From Gemmatimonadota bacterium (GTDB lineage Bacteria; Gemmatimonadota; Gemmatimonadetes; Gemmatimonadales; Gemmatimonadaceae), in contig JAHFCT010000004.1 of the NCBI GenBank assembly GCA_023249375.1, forward strand, positions 1 to 64,000: DNA of 64,000 nucleotides, written 5' to 3'. A model generated the notes under the pieces. It was not told the origin of the DNA, did no database searches, and saw only the letters and a program-made list of their open reading frames with translations. Position numbers and translations under genes: made by a program. How positions within the stretch are numbered: position 1 is the first letter of the stretch; each line of letters starts with the position of its first letter. Of the stretch, positions 25,090 to 34,031 are shown one piece after another.

Positions 25090-26292
25090 ATGCCGTTCGC
25101 CACCATAGAACAAGCACTCGACGATCTTCGCGCCGGCAAGTTCATTGTCGTGGCCGACGACGAAGACCGTGAGAATGAAGGCGATCTCATTCTCGCCGCC
25201 GAGTTTGTCACGCCCGAAAAAGTCAACTTCCTGATGGGCGCCAAGGGCATGATTTGCGTGGCGCTCAGTCCGGAGCGTGTCGCGCAGCTCGAGTTGCCGA
25301 TGATGGGCAGCGAGAACACCGACGCCCTGCGCACCGCCTACACCGTGACCATCGACGCCGTGCGGCGCTACGGCGTGACGACAGGGATTAGCGCCTCTGA
25401 TCAGTCTGCGACCATCCGCCGCTGCGCTGATCCGCAGGCGGTGTCGTCGGACTTCCGCCGTCCGGGGCACGTGCATCCGCTGCGCGCCCGCGAGGGCGGC
25501 GTGCTCCAGCGCGTAGGGCACACCGAAACCGCGGTCGACCTCATGCGCCTGGCGGGGCTGCAGCCCGCCGGTGCGATCTGCGAGATCCTCAACGAGGACG
25601 GCTCGACGTCCAAGCGGCCGCAGCTGGTTGCCTTCTGCCAGAAGCACGGCCTCACGTTCATCACCGTCGCGCAGCTCGTGGCGCATCGACTGCGCACCGA
25701 ACGGCTGGTGCATCGCGTCGCCGAGGCGCGGCTCCCCACCGAGTTCGGCGAGTTCAAGATCATCGGCTATCGCAACGACGTCGATGACCGTGAACACGTG
25801 GCGCTCGTCAGGGGCGAGGTGGCGCAGGGCGAGGACGTGCTGGTGCGCATGCACTCCAAGTGCCTCACCGGCGACACGTTCCATTCGCTGCGCTGCGACT
25901 GCCGCTGGCAGCTGCATGAAGCGATGCAGCTTGTGGCCGAAGCGGGGCGCGGCGTGATTGTCTATCTCGATCAGGAAGGGCGCGGCATCGGCCTGCTCAA
26001 CAAGCTCAAGGCATACGAGCTGCAGGACATGGGAGCTGACACGGTAGAAGCCAACGAACGGCTTGGCTTTGCCCCCGATCTACGGAACTACGGCATTGGC
26101 GCGCAGATCCTGCTCGATCTCGGTTTGCTCTCCATCCGGCCGATTACCAACAATCCCAAGAAGCTGGTGGGCCTCGAAGGCTACGGCCTCCGCCTCGGCG
26201 AGCGCGTTCCCATTGTCTCGCCGCCGACCTCCGAAAACGCAAACTATCTCGAAACCAAGGTGCGGAAGCTCGGGCACCTGCGAGCCCTCTGA
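25090..26292 (+). CDS. ribBA: Bifunctional DHBP synthase / GTP cyclohydrolase II
   Basis: Supplies both precursors of riboflavin: 3,4-dihydroxy-2-butanone-4-phosphate from ribulose-5-phosphate, and the pyrimidine from GTP. 400 aa from ATG 25090. RibB half (1-205): DDEDRENEGDLI, TTGISASD, RRPGHVHPLRAREGGVLQR. RibA half (about 210-400): HSKCLTGDTFHSLRCDC (zinc Cys residues), YLDQEGRGIGLLNK, TNNPKKL. A long frame extends upstream of 25090 but shows no family sequence. ATG of ribH overlaps its TGA. Confidence 0.96.
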   Translation: MPFATIEQALDDLRAGKFIVVADDEDRENEGDLILAAEFVTPEKVNFLMGAKGMICVALSPERVAQLELPMMGSENTDALRTAYTVTIDAVRRYGVTTGISASDQSATIRRCADPQAVSSDFRRPGHVHPLRAREGGVLQRVGHTETAVDLMRLAGLQPAGAICEILNEDGSTSKRPQLVAFCQKHGLTFITVAQLVAHRLRTERLVHRVAEARLPTEFGEFKIIGYRNDVDDREHVALVRGEVAQGEDVLVRMHSKCLTGDTFHSLRCDCRWQLHEAMQLVAEAGRGVIVYLDQEGRGIGLLNKLKAYELQDMGADTVEANERLGFAPDLRNYGIGAQILLDLGLLSIRPITNNPKKLVGLEGYGLRLGERVPIVSPPTSENANYLETKVRKLGHLRAL

Positions 26293-26783
26293 TGGCCGAG
26301 TTCGAAGGAACCCCCACCGGGCTGGGACGCCGGTTCGCCGTCGTTGGCAGCCGATTCAACGACAGCATCACACAGCCGCTGGTTGACGGCGCGCTCGATT
26401 GCCTCGTGCGCCACGGTGCGCGAGCCGATGACGTCGACGTCGTGTGGGTACCCGGCGCGTGGGAGCTGCCGAGCGCGGTGGCGCGTCTGCTCATGACCGA
26501 GCGCTACGACGCGGTGGTCGTCTGCGGCGCGGTCATTCGCGGCGAGACGCCGCACTTCGATTTTGTCGCCGGCGAGTCATCGCGCGCGCTTTCGCTGCTG
26601 CAGGGCGAGTACGGCGTGCCCATCGGCTTCGGGCTGCTCACGACGAACACCGTCGAGCAGGCGCAGGCCCGCGCCGGTGGCGATCACGGCAACAAGGGAT
26701 GGGACGCGGCGATGGCGGCCATGCAGATGGCGGACCTCTTTGCCCTGCTCGATTCCGGCGAAGACGTCGAGGACGACAGCTGA
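26292..26783 (+). CDS. ribH: 6,7-dimethyl-8-ribityllumazine synthase
   Basis: Condenses the RibA/RibD product with the RibB product to lumazine. 163 aa. Motifs: VVGSRFNDSIT, VPGAWELPSA, CGAVIRGETPHFDFVAGES with catalytic His, GFGLLTTNT and NKGWDAAMAAMQM. It has a short acidic tail (DSGEDVEDDS). Overlaps both neighbours by stop/start bases, completing ribD-E-BA-H. Confidence 0.96.
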   Translation: MAEFEGTPTGLGRRFAVVGSRFNDSITQPLVDGALDCLVRHGARADDVDVVWVPGAWELPSAVARLLMTERYDAVVVCGAVIRGETPHFDFVAGESSRALSLLQGEYGVPIGFGLLTTNTVEQAQARAGGDHGNKGWDAAMAAMQMADLFALLDSGEDVEDDS

Positions 26784-27196
26784 TGGCGCGCCTCGAAACC
26801 CGCGGTCGCGCCCGCGCCCTCCAGGCGCTGTACGCCTGGGATCTGCGCGATGGACAGCCGCTCGACCGCATGGCGTCGATGCTGTGGGATGACCTGCTGG
26901 TCGCACCCGAGGAACGCACCTTCGCCGATGCGCTGCTGCGCATCGTGCAGGCGCAGGTTGCCGAGCTTGACGCCGAACTCGGTGAGGTGACCACGAACTG
27001 GCGCATCGAACGCCTCGGCGCCATCGAGCGCTGCGTGCTGCGCCTCGCCGCCGCGGAACTGGTGCAGGGGAGCACGCCGCCGCGGGTGGTGCTGCAGGAA
27101 GCGGTGCGTCTGGCCGAGCGCTTCGGCAGCGCGCAGAGTGCGCGTTTTGTGAACGGCGTGCTCGATGCGCTGGCGCGACGCATGGGGCGGCTCTAG
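26783..27196 (+). CDS. nusB: Transcription antitermination factor NusB
   Basis: All-helical RNA-binding protein of the rRNA antitermination complex. 137 aa from ATG 26783. Family phrases: RGRARALQALYAWD, NWRIERLGAIERCVLRLAAAEL, RVVLQEAVRLAERFGSAQSARFVNGVLDALARR. ribH-nusB linkage is common in bacteria. Its TAG overlaps the next GTG. Confidence 0.95.
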   Translation: MARLETRGRARALQALYAWDLRDGQPLDRMASMLWDDLLVAPEERTFADALLRIVQAQVAELDAELGEVTTNWRIERLGAIERCVLRLAAAELVQGSTPPRVVLQEAVRLAERFGSAQSARFVNGVLDALARRMGRL

Positions 27197-28302
27197 TGCG
27201 CCTGCTGGTGGTCAACTGGCAGGACCGTGAGAACCCGCTGGCCGGCGGCGCGGAAATTCATTTGCACGAGATCTTCGAACGGCTAGCGGCGCGCGGCCAC
27301 GACGTCACGATGCTCTGCGGCGGCTGGCTCAACTGTCCGCCGCGCGCAAACCTGGCCGGCATCGACGTGCATCGCACGGGCATTCGCCAGACGTTCGCGC
27401 TCAAGGCGTGGGCGTACTACCGGCGGCATCTGGCCGCACGGCCGTTCGACGTGCTGATCGAGGACATCAACAAGATGCCGCTCTACACGCCGCTCTGGGG
27501 CGCCGCGCGCGTCGTGGCCTGCGTGCCGCACTTGTTTGGCGGCACCGCGTTCCAGGAACTGGCCGCGCCCCTTGCCGCTGCGGTCTGGCTGTCGGAGCGG
27601 CCCATTCCGTTCGTGTATCGCAACACGCCGTTCGAGGCGATCAGCGAAAGCACGGCGGATGATCTGGCGGCGCGAGGCATCGCGCGCGGCCACGTGCGCG
27701 TCATTTATCCCGGCGCGTCGTGCGAGCACTACACCCCCGACGCGGCGCAGCGTTCGCCGACGCCCGTCTTCGCCTACCTCGGCCGGCTCAAGAAATACAA
27801 GGGCGTCGATCTTGTCATTCGCGCCTTTGCGCGAGTGGCCGACCAGCGCGCCGTGCTCGAGATCGCGGGGGAGGGTGACTTCCGTCCGGCGCTCGAGGCG
27901 CTGGCGGCGTCGCTTGACCTATCCGCGCGCGTGCGGTTTCTTGGCTTTGTGAGTGAAGCCGACAAGCTGGCGTTGCTGCGGCGCGCGTGGGCCACGGCGT
28001 TTGCATCACCCAAGGAGGGCTGGGGGCTGACGAACATCGAAGCCTCCGCCTGCGGAACGCCCGTGGTGGCGTCCAACTCGCCCGGCATCCGAGAATCGGT
28101 GCGTCACGGCGAGACCGGCTTCCTAGTGCCGCACGGCGACGTCGAGGCCATGGCCGCCGCGCTGCAACGGCTCTGCGAGTCGCCGGCGCTGGTGGCGCGG
28201 CTCGGGGCCAGCGGGCGCACGTTCGCGGAATCATTTACGTGGGACCGTGCCGCCGACGAGACGGCGGCGCATCTTCATCAGGTGAGCCACACCGGAGGAT
28301 AG
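27196..28302 (+). CDS. Family 4 glycosyltransferase (GT-B fold)
   Basis: 368 aa. N-terminal acceptor domain has NPLAGGAEIHLHEIF, the usual GGxE opening. The C-terminal nucleotide-sugar domain has YLGRLKKYKGVDLVIRAF, GEGDFRPALE and the ExxxxxxxE motif in SPKEGWGLTNIEASACGTPVV. Retaining GT4 enzyme, probably for a surface glycan or glycolipid; donor and acceptor are unknown. GTG at 27196 overlaps the nusB stop. Confidence 0.88.
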   Translation: MRLLVVNWQDRENPLAGGAEIHLHEIFERLAARGHDVTMLCGGWLNCPPRANLAGIDVHRTGIRQTFALKAWAYYRRHLAARPFDVLIEDINKMPLYTPLWGAARVVACVPHLFGGTAFQELAAPLAAAVWLSERPIPFVYRNTPFEAISESTADDLAARGIARGHVRVIYPGASCEHYTPDAAQRSPTPVFAYLGRLKKYKGVDLVIRAFARVADQRAVLEIAGEGDFRPALEALAASLDLSARVRFLGFVSEADKLALLRRAWATAFASPKEGWGLTNIEASACGTPVVASNSPGIRESVRHGETGFLVPHGDVEAMAAALQRLCESPALVARLGASGRTFAESFTWDRAADETAAHLHQVSHTGG

Positions 28303-28306
28303 CGTC

Positions 28307-28612
28307 GTGCACATGGTCTTTTCGCACCGAGGAATCGCACTCACGCAGTCCATGCTCAAGAAGGCCGAGCGGGCTGTGCTGACGGCGGCGGAGCGCATTC
28401 CGCGCGCCACGGGAGCAGTCGTGCGTTTCGAGGAAGATGGCCCCGAGCGGCGCGTCGAAATCGTGTTCACGGCACCGCGCGGTACGCGCGTGGTGGCGAG
28501 CGCCGCCGGCCGCTACTGGGGACCGGCGCTCAATGCGGCGCTCACCAAGCTCGTGCGCCAGGCGTCCAAGGAGCGTCGCACGCCGCAGCGCCGCACCGTC
28601 GCCAAGGACTGA
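28307..28612 (+). CDS. hpf: Short ribosome hibernation promoting factor
   Basis: 101 aa, HPF/RaiA beta-alpha fold. GTG 28307 is preferred to ATG 28313 because GGAGG (28294-28298) is 8 nt before it. Sequence is divergent but holds the family pattern (short strand, helix MLKKAERAVLTAAERI, strands AVVRFEEDG and RRVEIVFTA, last helix). It lacks the C-terminal dimerisation domain of long HPF. Position before hprK and PTS genes matches the rpoN-hpf-pts order of many Gram-negatives. Confidence 0.8.
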   Translation: MHMVFSHRGIALTQSMLKKAERAVLTAAERIPRATGAVVRFEEDGPERRVEIVFTAPRGTRVVASAAGRYWGPALNAALTKLVRQASKERRTPQRRTVAKD

Positions 28613-28616
28613 TCCG

Positions 28617-29585
28617 ATGCCGCTGACCGTTCGCGGGCTCGTGGAGCGCATGGGCGAGGCGTTGCATCTCACGGTGCTCGGCAGTCCCGACGGGCTCGCG
28701 CGCGAGATCCCCTCGTCCGACGCGTCGGGGCCGGGGCTCGTGCTCGCCGGGTACACCGGCCGTTTTGTGCACCAGCGCGTGCAGGTGCTCGGGGAAACGG
28801 AAGTCAGCTACTTGCGGTCGCTCGACGAGGACAAGCGGCGGGAAATCCTGCGCACGTACTTTGGCTATCCGCTGCCCTGCGTGATGATCACCAAGGGGCT
28901 GGTGCTCCCCGACGGCATGGAAGACGAGGCGCGGCGCGCCGGCGTCTCGATCCTTGTCTCCACGCTCAAGACCAACGACTTCTACCGGCTCATCACGCCG
29001 TTCCTCGAGAAGGAGTTCTCGCCCGCCATCTCGCTGCACGGTTCGCTCGCGGACGTCTTCGGCGTCGGCCTGCTGTTTACCGGCGAGAGCGGCATCGGCA
29101 AGTCCGAGTGCGTGCTGGATCTCGTCGAGCGCGGCCATCGTTTGGTCGCCGACGATCTGGTGCTGGCGCGCCGCAAGGGCGTGGACGTCATCATCGGCCG
29201 CGGACACGAGCTGCAGCGCCACTTCATGGAGATCCGCGGCGTCGGTCTGATTGACGTCAGTGCGATCTTCGGCATTCACTCCGTGCGCCAGCAGAAGCGC
29301 ATCGAAGTCGTCGTCGATCTCGTGGTCTGGGACAAGACGCTGCAGGTGGACCGTACCGGGCTCGACGGCCAGACCGTCAACATTCTCGGCGTCGATCTGC
29401 CCAAGATCACCGTGCCGCTGAACCCCGGGAAGAACATCACCGTGATTTCAGAAGTCATCGCGATGAATCATCTGCTCCGCTACACGGGCGTGGACGCGGC
29501 GCATTCGTTTAACGAACGGCTCAAGGACAAGATGCTTCGCAAGACGGCCGATCTGGGCAAATACCTGCTTGACGACGATGAGTGA
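28617..29585 (+). CDS. hprK: HPr kinase/phosphorylase
   Basis: ATP-dependent kinase and phosphorylase of HPr Ser46. 322 aa from ATG 28617. N-terminal domain 1-130; then HGSLADVFG with catalytic His141, Walker-type loop GESGIGKS (156-163), and signature MEIRGVGLIDVSAIFGI. Its substrate is encoded at 31907 with Ser46 present. The last 8 nt overlap the EIIA gene. Confidence 0.95.
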   Translation: MPLTVRGLVERMGEALHLTVLGSPDGLAREIPSSDASGPGLVLAGYTGRFVHQRVQVLGETEVSYLRSLDEDKRREILRTYFGYPLPCVMITKGLVLPDGMEDEARRAGVSILVSTLKTNDFYRLITPFLEKEFSPAISLHGSLADVFGVGLLFTGESGIGKSECVLDLVERGHRLVADDLVLARRKGVDVIIGRGHELQRHFMEIRGVGLIDVSAIFGIHSVRQQKRIEVVVDLVVWDKTLQVDRTGLDGQTVNILGVDLPKITVPLNPGKNITVISEVIAMNHLLRYTGVDAAHSFNERLKDKMLRKTADLGKYLLDDDE

Positions 29586-29979
29586 CGGCACGTTCGCCAT
29601 CATCGCGGCACACGGCGACCTCGCCGAGGGGCTGGTCAGCGCCGTCTCGCGCGTCGCTGGCGCGGCCGCCGCGGCCAAGTTGATGCCGTTCAGCAACGCG
29701 ACGCTCGGCGGCACCGAACTCGCGGACTCGCTGCGCCAGGCGGTGGAGACATCGGGCGCGCGCGTGATCTTCACCGATCTGCCCGCCGGCAGCTGCACCA
29801 TCGCTGCCCGCCGCATTGCGCACGAGCGGCCGGACCTCGCCGTGGTCTGCGGCGTCAACCTGGCGATGCTGTTGTCGTTCGCGCTGTCGCCCGTGGGCGG
29901 CGCGGCCGCGTGGGAACTGGCGGTGGAGAAGGGCCGCGCCGCCATTCGCGTCGCCGAGGAGGGCGCGGGTGGCCATTGA
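29578..29979 (+). CDS. PTS EIIA component, mannose family
   Basis: 133 aa from ATG 29578 inside the hprK end. Phosphorylated His is His12 in FAIIAAHGDLAEGL. The middle has FTDLPAGSCTIAARR and VVCGVNLAMLL, typical of the mannose/sorbose EIIA fold. Accepts phosphate from HPr and passes it to EIIB. As a stand-alone domain it could also act as a regulator. Confidence 0.9.
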   Translation: MSDGTFAIIAAHGDLAEGLVSAVSRVAGAAAAAKLMPFSNATLGGTELADSLRQAVETSGARVIFTDLPAGSCTIAARRIAHERPDLAVVCGVNLAMLLSFALSPVGGAAAWELAVEKGRAAIRVAEEGAGGH

Positions 29980-30457
29980 GGTCTATCGCATCGATGACCG
30001 CCTGGTGCACGGGCAGGTCGTCGTGGGATGGGGCCAGCCGCTTGCCCTCGGCTTCATCGTGCTCGTCGACAATCTCGTCGCCGAGAGCGAGTGGGAGCAG
30101 GACCTCTACCGCATGGGCGTGCCGCCAGAAATGACGGTTCATTTCGAGTCGACCACGAGCGCGATGGAGCACCTGCGGGAGTACCGGCTGCGCCCCGAGC
30201 ACGGGCTGCTGCTCACGGGCGACACCGCGACCATGCGCGCGCTCGTCGAGGGGGGCGCCTCGATTGGCGCGGTGAACGTCGGCGGACTGCATCATCGCGC
30301 CGGTCGGTCGCCGCGCATGCGCTATGTCTTCCTCGATCCCACGGAGGAGTCGGATCTGCGTGCCATCGCCGCGTGCGGTGTCGACGTCTCGGCGCAGGAT
30401 GTGCCCAGCGCGCTGCCCGTTCCGCTCGATGATCTGCTGACGCGGAGCGGCGGATGA
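29969..30457 (+). CDS. PTS EIIB component, mannose/sorbose family
   Basis: 162 aa from GTG 29969, overlapping EIIA by 11 nt. Active-site His is in YRIDDRLVHGQVVVGW. The rest (GAVNVGGLHHRAG, YVFLDPTEESDLRAI, GVDVSAQDVPS) follows the family. Transfers phosphate to the sugar bound by EIIC/EIID. Confidence 0.93.
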   Translation: MAIEVYRIDDRLVHGQVVVGWGQPLALGFIVLVDNLVAESEWEQDLYRMGVPPEMTVHFESTTSAMEHLREYRLRPEHGLLLTGDTATMRALVEGGASIGAVNVGGLHHRAGRSPRMRYVFLDPTEESDLRAIAACGVDVSAQDVPSALPVPLDDLLTRSGG

Positions 30458-31152
30458 CCGACGTCGGCACGCTCGCGCTTCTCACGATGCTTGGCGCCGT
30501 GGTCGGGCTCGACTTCGTGTCGTTCCCGCAGGCGATGCTCGCGCGCCCCATCGTGGCCTCGACGCTCGCCGGCGCGCTCTGCGGTGATGCGGGCGCGGGC
30601 CTGATGGTGGGCGTGCTGCTCGAGTGCTTTGCGCTTGAGACGATGCCGTTCGGTGCATCGCGTTATCCCGAATGGGGACCCGCGTCGGTGGCCGCGGGCG
30701 CCATGGCATCGCTCAACCCGGGTGACGTGCACGCGCCGTCGCGCCTCATTCCGTTTGCCGTGCTGGCTGGACTCGCCTGTGCGTTCGTTGGCGGACAGAC
30801 CCTCGTGTGGCTGCGGCGCTTCAACCTCACCGTGGCGGCGCGATATCGTGACGAACTCGCGGCCGGCGATGCGGCCGCCGTGGTCGCCGTGCAATGGACC
30901 GGACTCGTCGTCGACTTCGGGCGCGCCGGCGCCGTCACGGCCCTCTACGTGATGGTGCTCTTCCCGCTGCGGAACGCGCTCGCCGGCATGCTGCACCCGG
31001 AGATGGATCCGATCGCCGTCGCCATCGTCGGCTCGATCGGCGTCGGCGTTGCGGGCGGTGCGGTGTGGAAGGTCGTGCATAACACCAAGGGCTATCAGTG
31101 GTGGCTGCTCGCCGGCCTGCTCATCGGCGGCACTGTGGCGGTGGTCATATGA
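30454..31152 (+). CDS. PTS EIIC component, mannose/sorbose family
   Basis: 232 aa, somewhat short for the family. Mostly hydrophobic with about six to seven membrane segments; family phrases are QAMLARPIVASTLAGALCGD and GVLLECFALETMPFGASRYPEWG. Forms the sugar channel with EIID. ATG overlaps EIIB and its TGA overlaps EIID. Confidence 0.92.
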   Translation: MTDVGTLALLTMLGAVVGLDFVSFPQAMLARPIVASTLAGALCGDAGAGLMVGVLLECFALETMPFGASRYPEWGPASVAAGAMASLNPGDVHAPSRLIPFAVLAGLACAFVGGQTLVWLRRFNLTVAARYRDELAAGDAAAVVAVQWTGLVVDFGRAGAVTALYVMVLFPLRNALAGMLHPEMDPIAVAIVGSIGVGVAGGAVWKVVHNTKGYQWWLLAGLLIGGTVAVVI

Positions 31153-31907
31153 GCGCTGCGCCTACGCTCCCCGCGTTCACCTGGCTGCGCGTGTTCGCGC
31201 GGCTCTTCGCGGTGCAGGGGAGCTACAACTACGAAGTGATGATCGGCAACGGCATCGCCTATGCCGCGGAGCCGGCGTTTCGCCTGCTGCCGGGCGGGCG
31301 CGGCGGACCGGCGTACCAGGCCGCGCTCGCGCGTCACAGCCGCTACTTCAATTCCCACCCGTACCTCGCCGCGCTGGCCGTGGGTGCGCTGGTCCGGGCC
31401 GAACTCGATGGCGAAGACCCGGTGCGTATCGAGCGATTCCGCACCGCGTGCTGCGGGCCGCTCGGCGCGGCCGGCGATCGCCTCGTCTGGGCGGGATGGT
31501 TGCCGTTCTGCTCGGCGCTAGCGCTCCTCGCCTACGGCGCGGGTATCTCGGCAACTGGCGTCGTTGCGCTCTTTGTGGGAACTTACAACGTCGGTCACGT
31601 GGCCCTGCGCGCTTGGGGGTTGCGAGCAGGGTATCGCGAGGGGCTCAAGGTCGCCGCGGCGCTCGGGAGCCCCGTGTTGCGCCAGGGTCCGCTGCACGTG
31701 GCGCGCGGCGTGGCGCTCGTCGGCGGCGCTGCGCTGCCGCTGACGCTTCATCGCGTGCGCGCCGATCATCCGTTCTCGATCGGCATTGAGCTGGCGCTCG
31801 CGGCCGGCCTGGCGGCGGCGCTGAGCCGCTGGCAAGGCCGCATCGACGGCTGGCGGGTCGGCGTCGCGCTGCTCGTCCTGTTTCTCCTCTACTCGGTGGT
31901 GCGCTGA
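31149..31907 (+). CDS. PTS EIID component, mannose/sorbose family
   Basis: 252 aa from ATG 31149. N-terminal SYNYEVMIGNGIAYAAEPAFRLL and FNSHPYLAALAVGALVRAELDGE are characteristic of EIID. Membrane segments lie mainly in the second half (about 100-140 and 175-250). The C-terminal part is reduced relative to enteric ManZ. Overlaps EIIC and HPr by stop/start bases. Confidence 0.9.
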   Translation: MSAAPTLPAFTWLRVFARLFAVQGSYNYEVMIGNGIAYAAEPAFRLLPGGRGGPAYQAALARHSRYFNSHPYLAALAVGALVRAELDGEDPVRIERFRTACCGPLGAAGDRLVWAGWLPFCSALALLAYGAGISATGVVALFVGTYNVGHVALRAWGLRAGYREGLKVAAALGSPVLRQGPLHVARGVALVGGAALPLTLHRVRADHPFSIGIELALAAGLAAALSRWQGRIDGWRVGVALLVLFLLYSVVR

Positions 31908-32173
31908 TGGTCGAACGCTCGGTCCAGGTGAAGAACGCCCACGGTATCCACGCCCGTCCGGCGGCGGAAATCGTGAAGGTCGCCGCCCGGTTCGCGTCGT
32001 CCATCACCATCGTGCGCGATGATCTCGAGGTGAACGGAAAGAGCATCATGGGCGTCATGATGCTCGCCGCGGAGTGCGGGGCCACCATCATCATTCGCGC
32101 CGTCGGCGACGATGCTGAGGCGGCCTGCGACGCGCTCGTGGCGCTCGTCAACACGAAGTTCGGGGAAACGTGA
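31907..32173 (+). CDS. ptsH: Phosphocarrier protein HPr
   Basis: 88 aa. Catalytic His15 in NAHGIHARPAAEIV and regulatory Ser46 in NGKSIMGVMML are both present, so it fits HprK control as well as phosphotransfer. Last visible family motif is GDDAEAACDALVALV. ATG overlaps the EIID stop; ptsI follows after one base. Confidence 0.96.
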   Translation: MVERSVQVKNAHGIHARPAAEIVKVAARFASSITIVRDDLEVNGKSIMGVMMLAAECGATIIIRAVGDDAEAACDALVALVNTKFGET

Positions 32174-32174
32174 C

Positions 32175-33983
32175 GTGACCCTGGTCCTGAGCGGCGTTCC
32201 CGCGTCGGCCGGCATCGTCATCGGACCGGTGCATCTGCTGCGCTGGGAGGTGCCCGAGGTCGTCCCGCGCACCGTCGAGGCGCACGAAGTCGATGCCGAG
32301 ATCGCGCGGCTGCACGCGGCGTGCGATCAGGCCATCGAGCGGCTGCGCGCGGTGCGCGACCGCGTCGAGGAACACGCCGGCGCCGAGGAAGCGGCGATCT
32401 TCGACGTGCAGATCTCCATCTGCGGCGACGCCGACCTGCGCTCAAGCGTCGAGACGCTCATTCGCCAGGGCTTCGCCGCCGAGAAGGCGTTTGACCTCGT
32501 CCTCCTCGAATGGCGCGAGCACTTCGGCCGCTCAACCAACGCGTTGATGCGCGAACGCGTCAGCGATCTGCTCGACGTGCAGATTCGCGTGCTGTCACTG
32601 CTGCTCGACCTCCCCGATCACGATCCCGTGGGCCTGCCCAAGGGAAGCAACGCCATTCTGCTGACGCACGATCTCACGCCGTCGCTCACGGTGCAGTTCG
32701 ACCGCGACGCCATTGCCGCGATCGCCACCGACGCCGGCACCGGCACGTCGCATGTCGCCATCCTCGCGCGGTCGCTGGGCCTGCCGGCGGTCGTTGGCCT
32801 GCGCGATGCCACGGCGCGACTCGAACCCGGCACCGTCGCCATCGTGGATGGCACGCACGGCCTGCTCATTTTCAATCCGTCCGAAGAGCGCATCGCCGAG
32901 TACCGCGAACGCGCCCGCGTCGAGCAGGAAGAGGCGCGCGCACTGCAGCGCTATGCGCGAGCCGAGTCCGTCACCGTTGACGGCGTGCGCATCACGCTGC
33001 GCGCCAATGTCGACATGCCCGACGAAGCGGCCGCCGGCGCCACCAGCGGCGCCGAGGGCGTCGGCTTGATGCGCACCGAGTTTCTCGTCGTCGGGCGCGC
33101 CGCGATGCCCGACGAGGACGAGCAGTACGAGGCGTACAGCCGCGTCCTGCGCGCCTTTGCGCCGCATCCCGTCGTCATCCGCACGTACGACATCGGCGGC
33201 GACAAGCTTCCCGTGGGCGGCTTCCCGCACGAGGCCAATCCGTTCCTCGGCTGGCGCGCCATCCGCATGTGTCTCGATGAGCCGGAGCTCTTCCGCACGC
33301 AGTTGCGCGCGCTGCTGCGCGCGGCCGTGCACGGCGACCTCAAGATCATGCTCCCGCTCATCGTCTCGGTCGCCGAGGTGCGGCAGGCGCGCGCGCTGAT
33401 GAACGAGGCCGCCGCGGAACTGGTGGCCCGCGGCGTGCCGCACCGTGCCGACGTGCCGCTCGGCGTGATGATCGAGACGCCCGCTGCCGTGCTCACCGCC
33501 GACGCGCTCGCCAAGGAAACCGCGTTCTTCTCGATCGGCACCAACGATCTCGTGCAGTACACGTTGGCGGTGGACCGCGGCAACATTCAGCTCGTCAATC
33601 GCTTCACCGCGCTGCACCCCGCGGTGCTTCGCTTGATCAAGCGCACGCAGGATGACGGCGCGGCCGCCGGCATCGAAGTGTCAGTGTGCGGCGAGATGGC
33701 GTCGCAGCCGCTGATGGCCTTTGCGCTGCTCGGCCTCGGCATTCGCCAGCTCAGCGTCGCCCCGCGGTCGGTGGCGGCGGTCAAGCATCTCATTCGCACC
33801 GTCCGTGCGTCCGCGGCCGCCGCGGCGATGGCACTGGCGCTCGATGCGGGTACCGCCGAGGACGCCGAGAAGATCCTCAAGTCGCGTCTGCTCGCCGAGT
33901 TGCGGCATGGCGGCGAAGCGGCCGACGGGTTGCTCGCACTCGTCGACTCCCATATTGTTCCAGATCAAGCGGACACTCACTAG
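32175..33983 (+). CDS. ptsI: PTS enzyme I (phosphoenolpyruvate-protein phosphotransferase)
   Basis: 602 aa from GTG 32175. Phospho-His193 lies in GTGTSHVAILARSLGLPAVVG; the usual family text is GGRTSH, so GTG here is a mild variant. The C-terminal PEP-binding barrel has GVGLMRTEFL, RTYDIGGDKLP, FLGWRAIR, SIGTNDLVQYT and the active Cys in SVCGEMAS. It ends the long train and is followed by a hairpin. Confidence 0.96.
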   Translation: MTLVLSGVPASAGIVIGPVHLLRWEVPEVVPRTVEAHEVDAEIARLHAACDQAIERLRAVRDRVEEHAGAEEAAIFDVQISICGDADLRSSVETLIRQGFAAEKAFDLVLLEWREHFGRSTNALMRERVSDLLDVQIRVLSLLLDLPDHDPVGLPKGSNAILLTHDLTPSLTVQFDRDAIAAIATDAGTGTSHVAILARSLGLPAVVGLRDATARLEPGTVAIVDGTHGLLIFNPSEERIAEYRERARVEQEEARALQRYARAESVTVDGVRITLRANVDMPDEAAAGATSGAEGVGLMRTEFLVVGRAAMPDEDEQYEAYSRVLRAFAPHPVVIRTYDIGGDKLPVGGFPHEANPFLGWRAIRMCLDEPELFRTQLRALLRAAVHGDLKIMLPLIVSVAEVRQARALMNEAAAELVARGVPHRADVPLGVMIETPAAVLTADALAKETAFFSIGTNDLVQYTLAVDRGNIQLVNRFTALHPAVLRLIKRTQDDGAAAGIEVSVCGEMASQPLMAFALLGLGIRQLSVAPRSVAAVKHLIRTVRASAAAAAMALALDAGTAEDAEKILKSRLLAELRHGGEAADGLLALVDSHIVPDQADTH

Positions 33984-34007
33984 AGCGGCCGGCAATCGCC
34001 GGCCGTT
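33984..34007. terminator. Stem-loop after ptsI
   Basis: A 10-bp stem (AGCGGCCGGC with GCCGGCCGTT, one G-U) and AATC loop starts one base after the ptsI stop. No T-run follows. It probably ends or stabilises the long upstream transcript. It lies 25 nt before metK. Confidence 0.6.
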
Positions 34008-34031
34008 CGCGCCTCTCATCGACTCGGTCCC

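Noticed and set aside
33984-34031. SAM riboswitch before metK
   Set aside because: Only 48 nt are available and the hairpin has none of the conserved SAM-element words.
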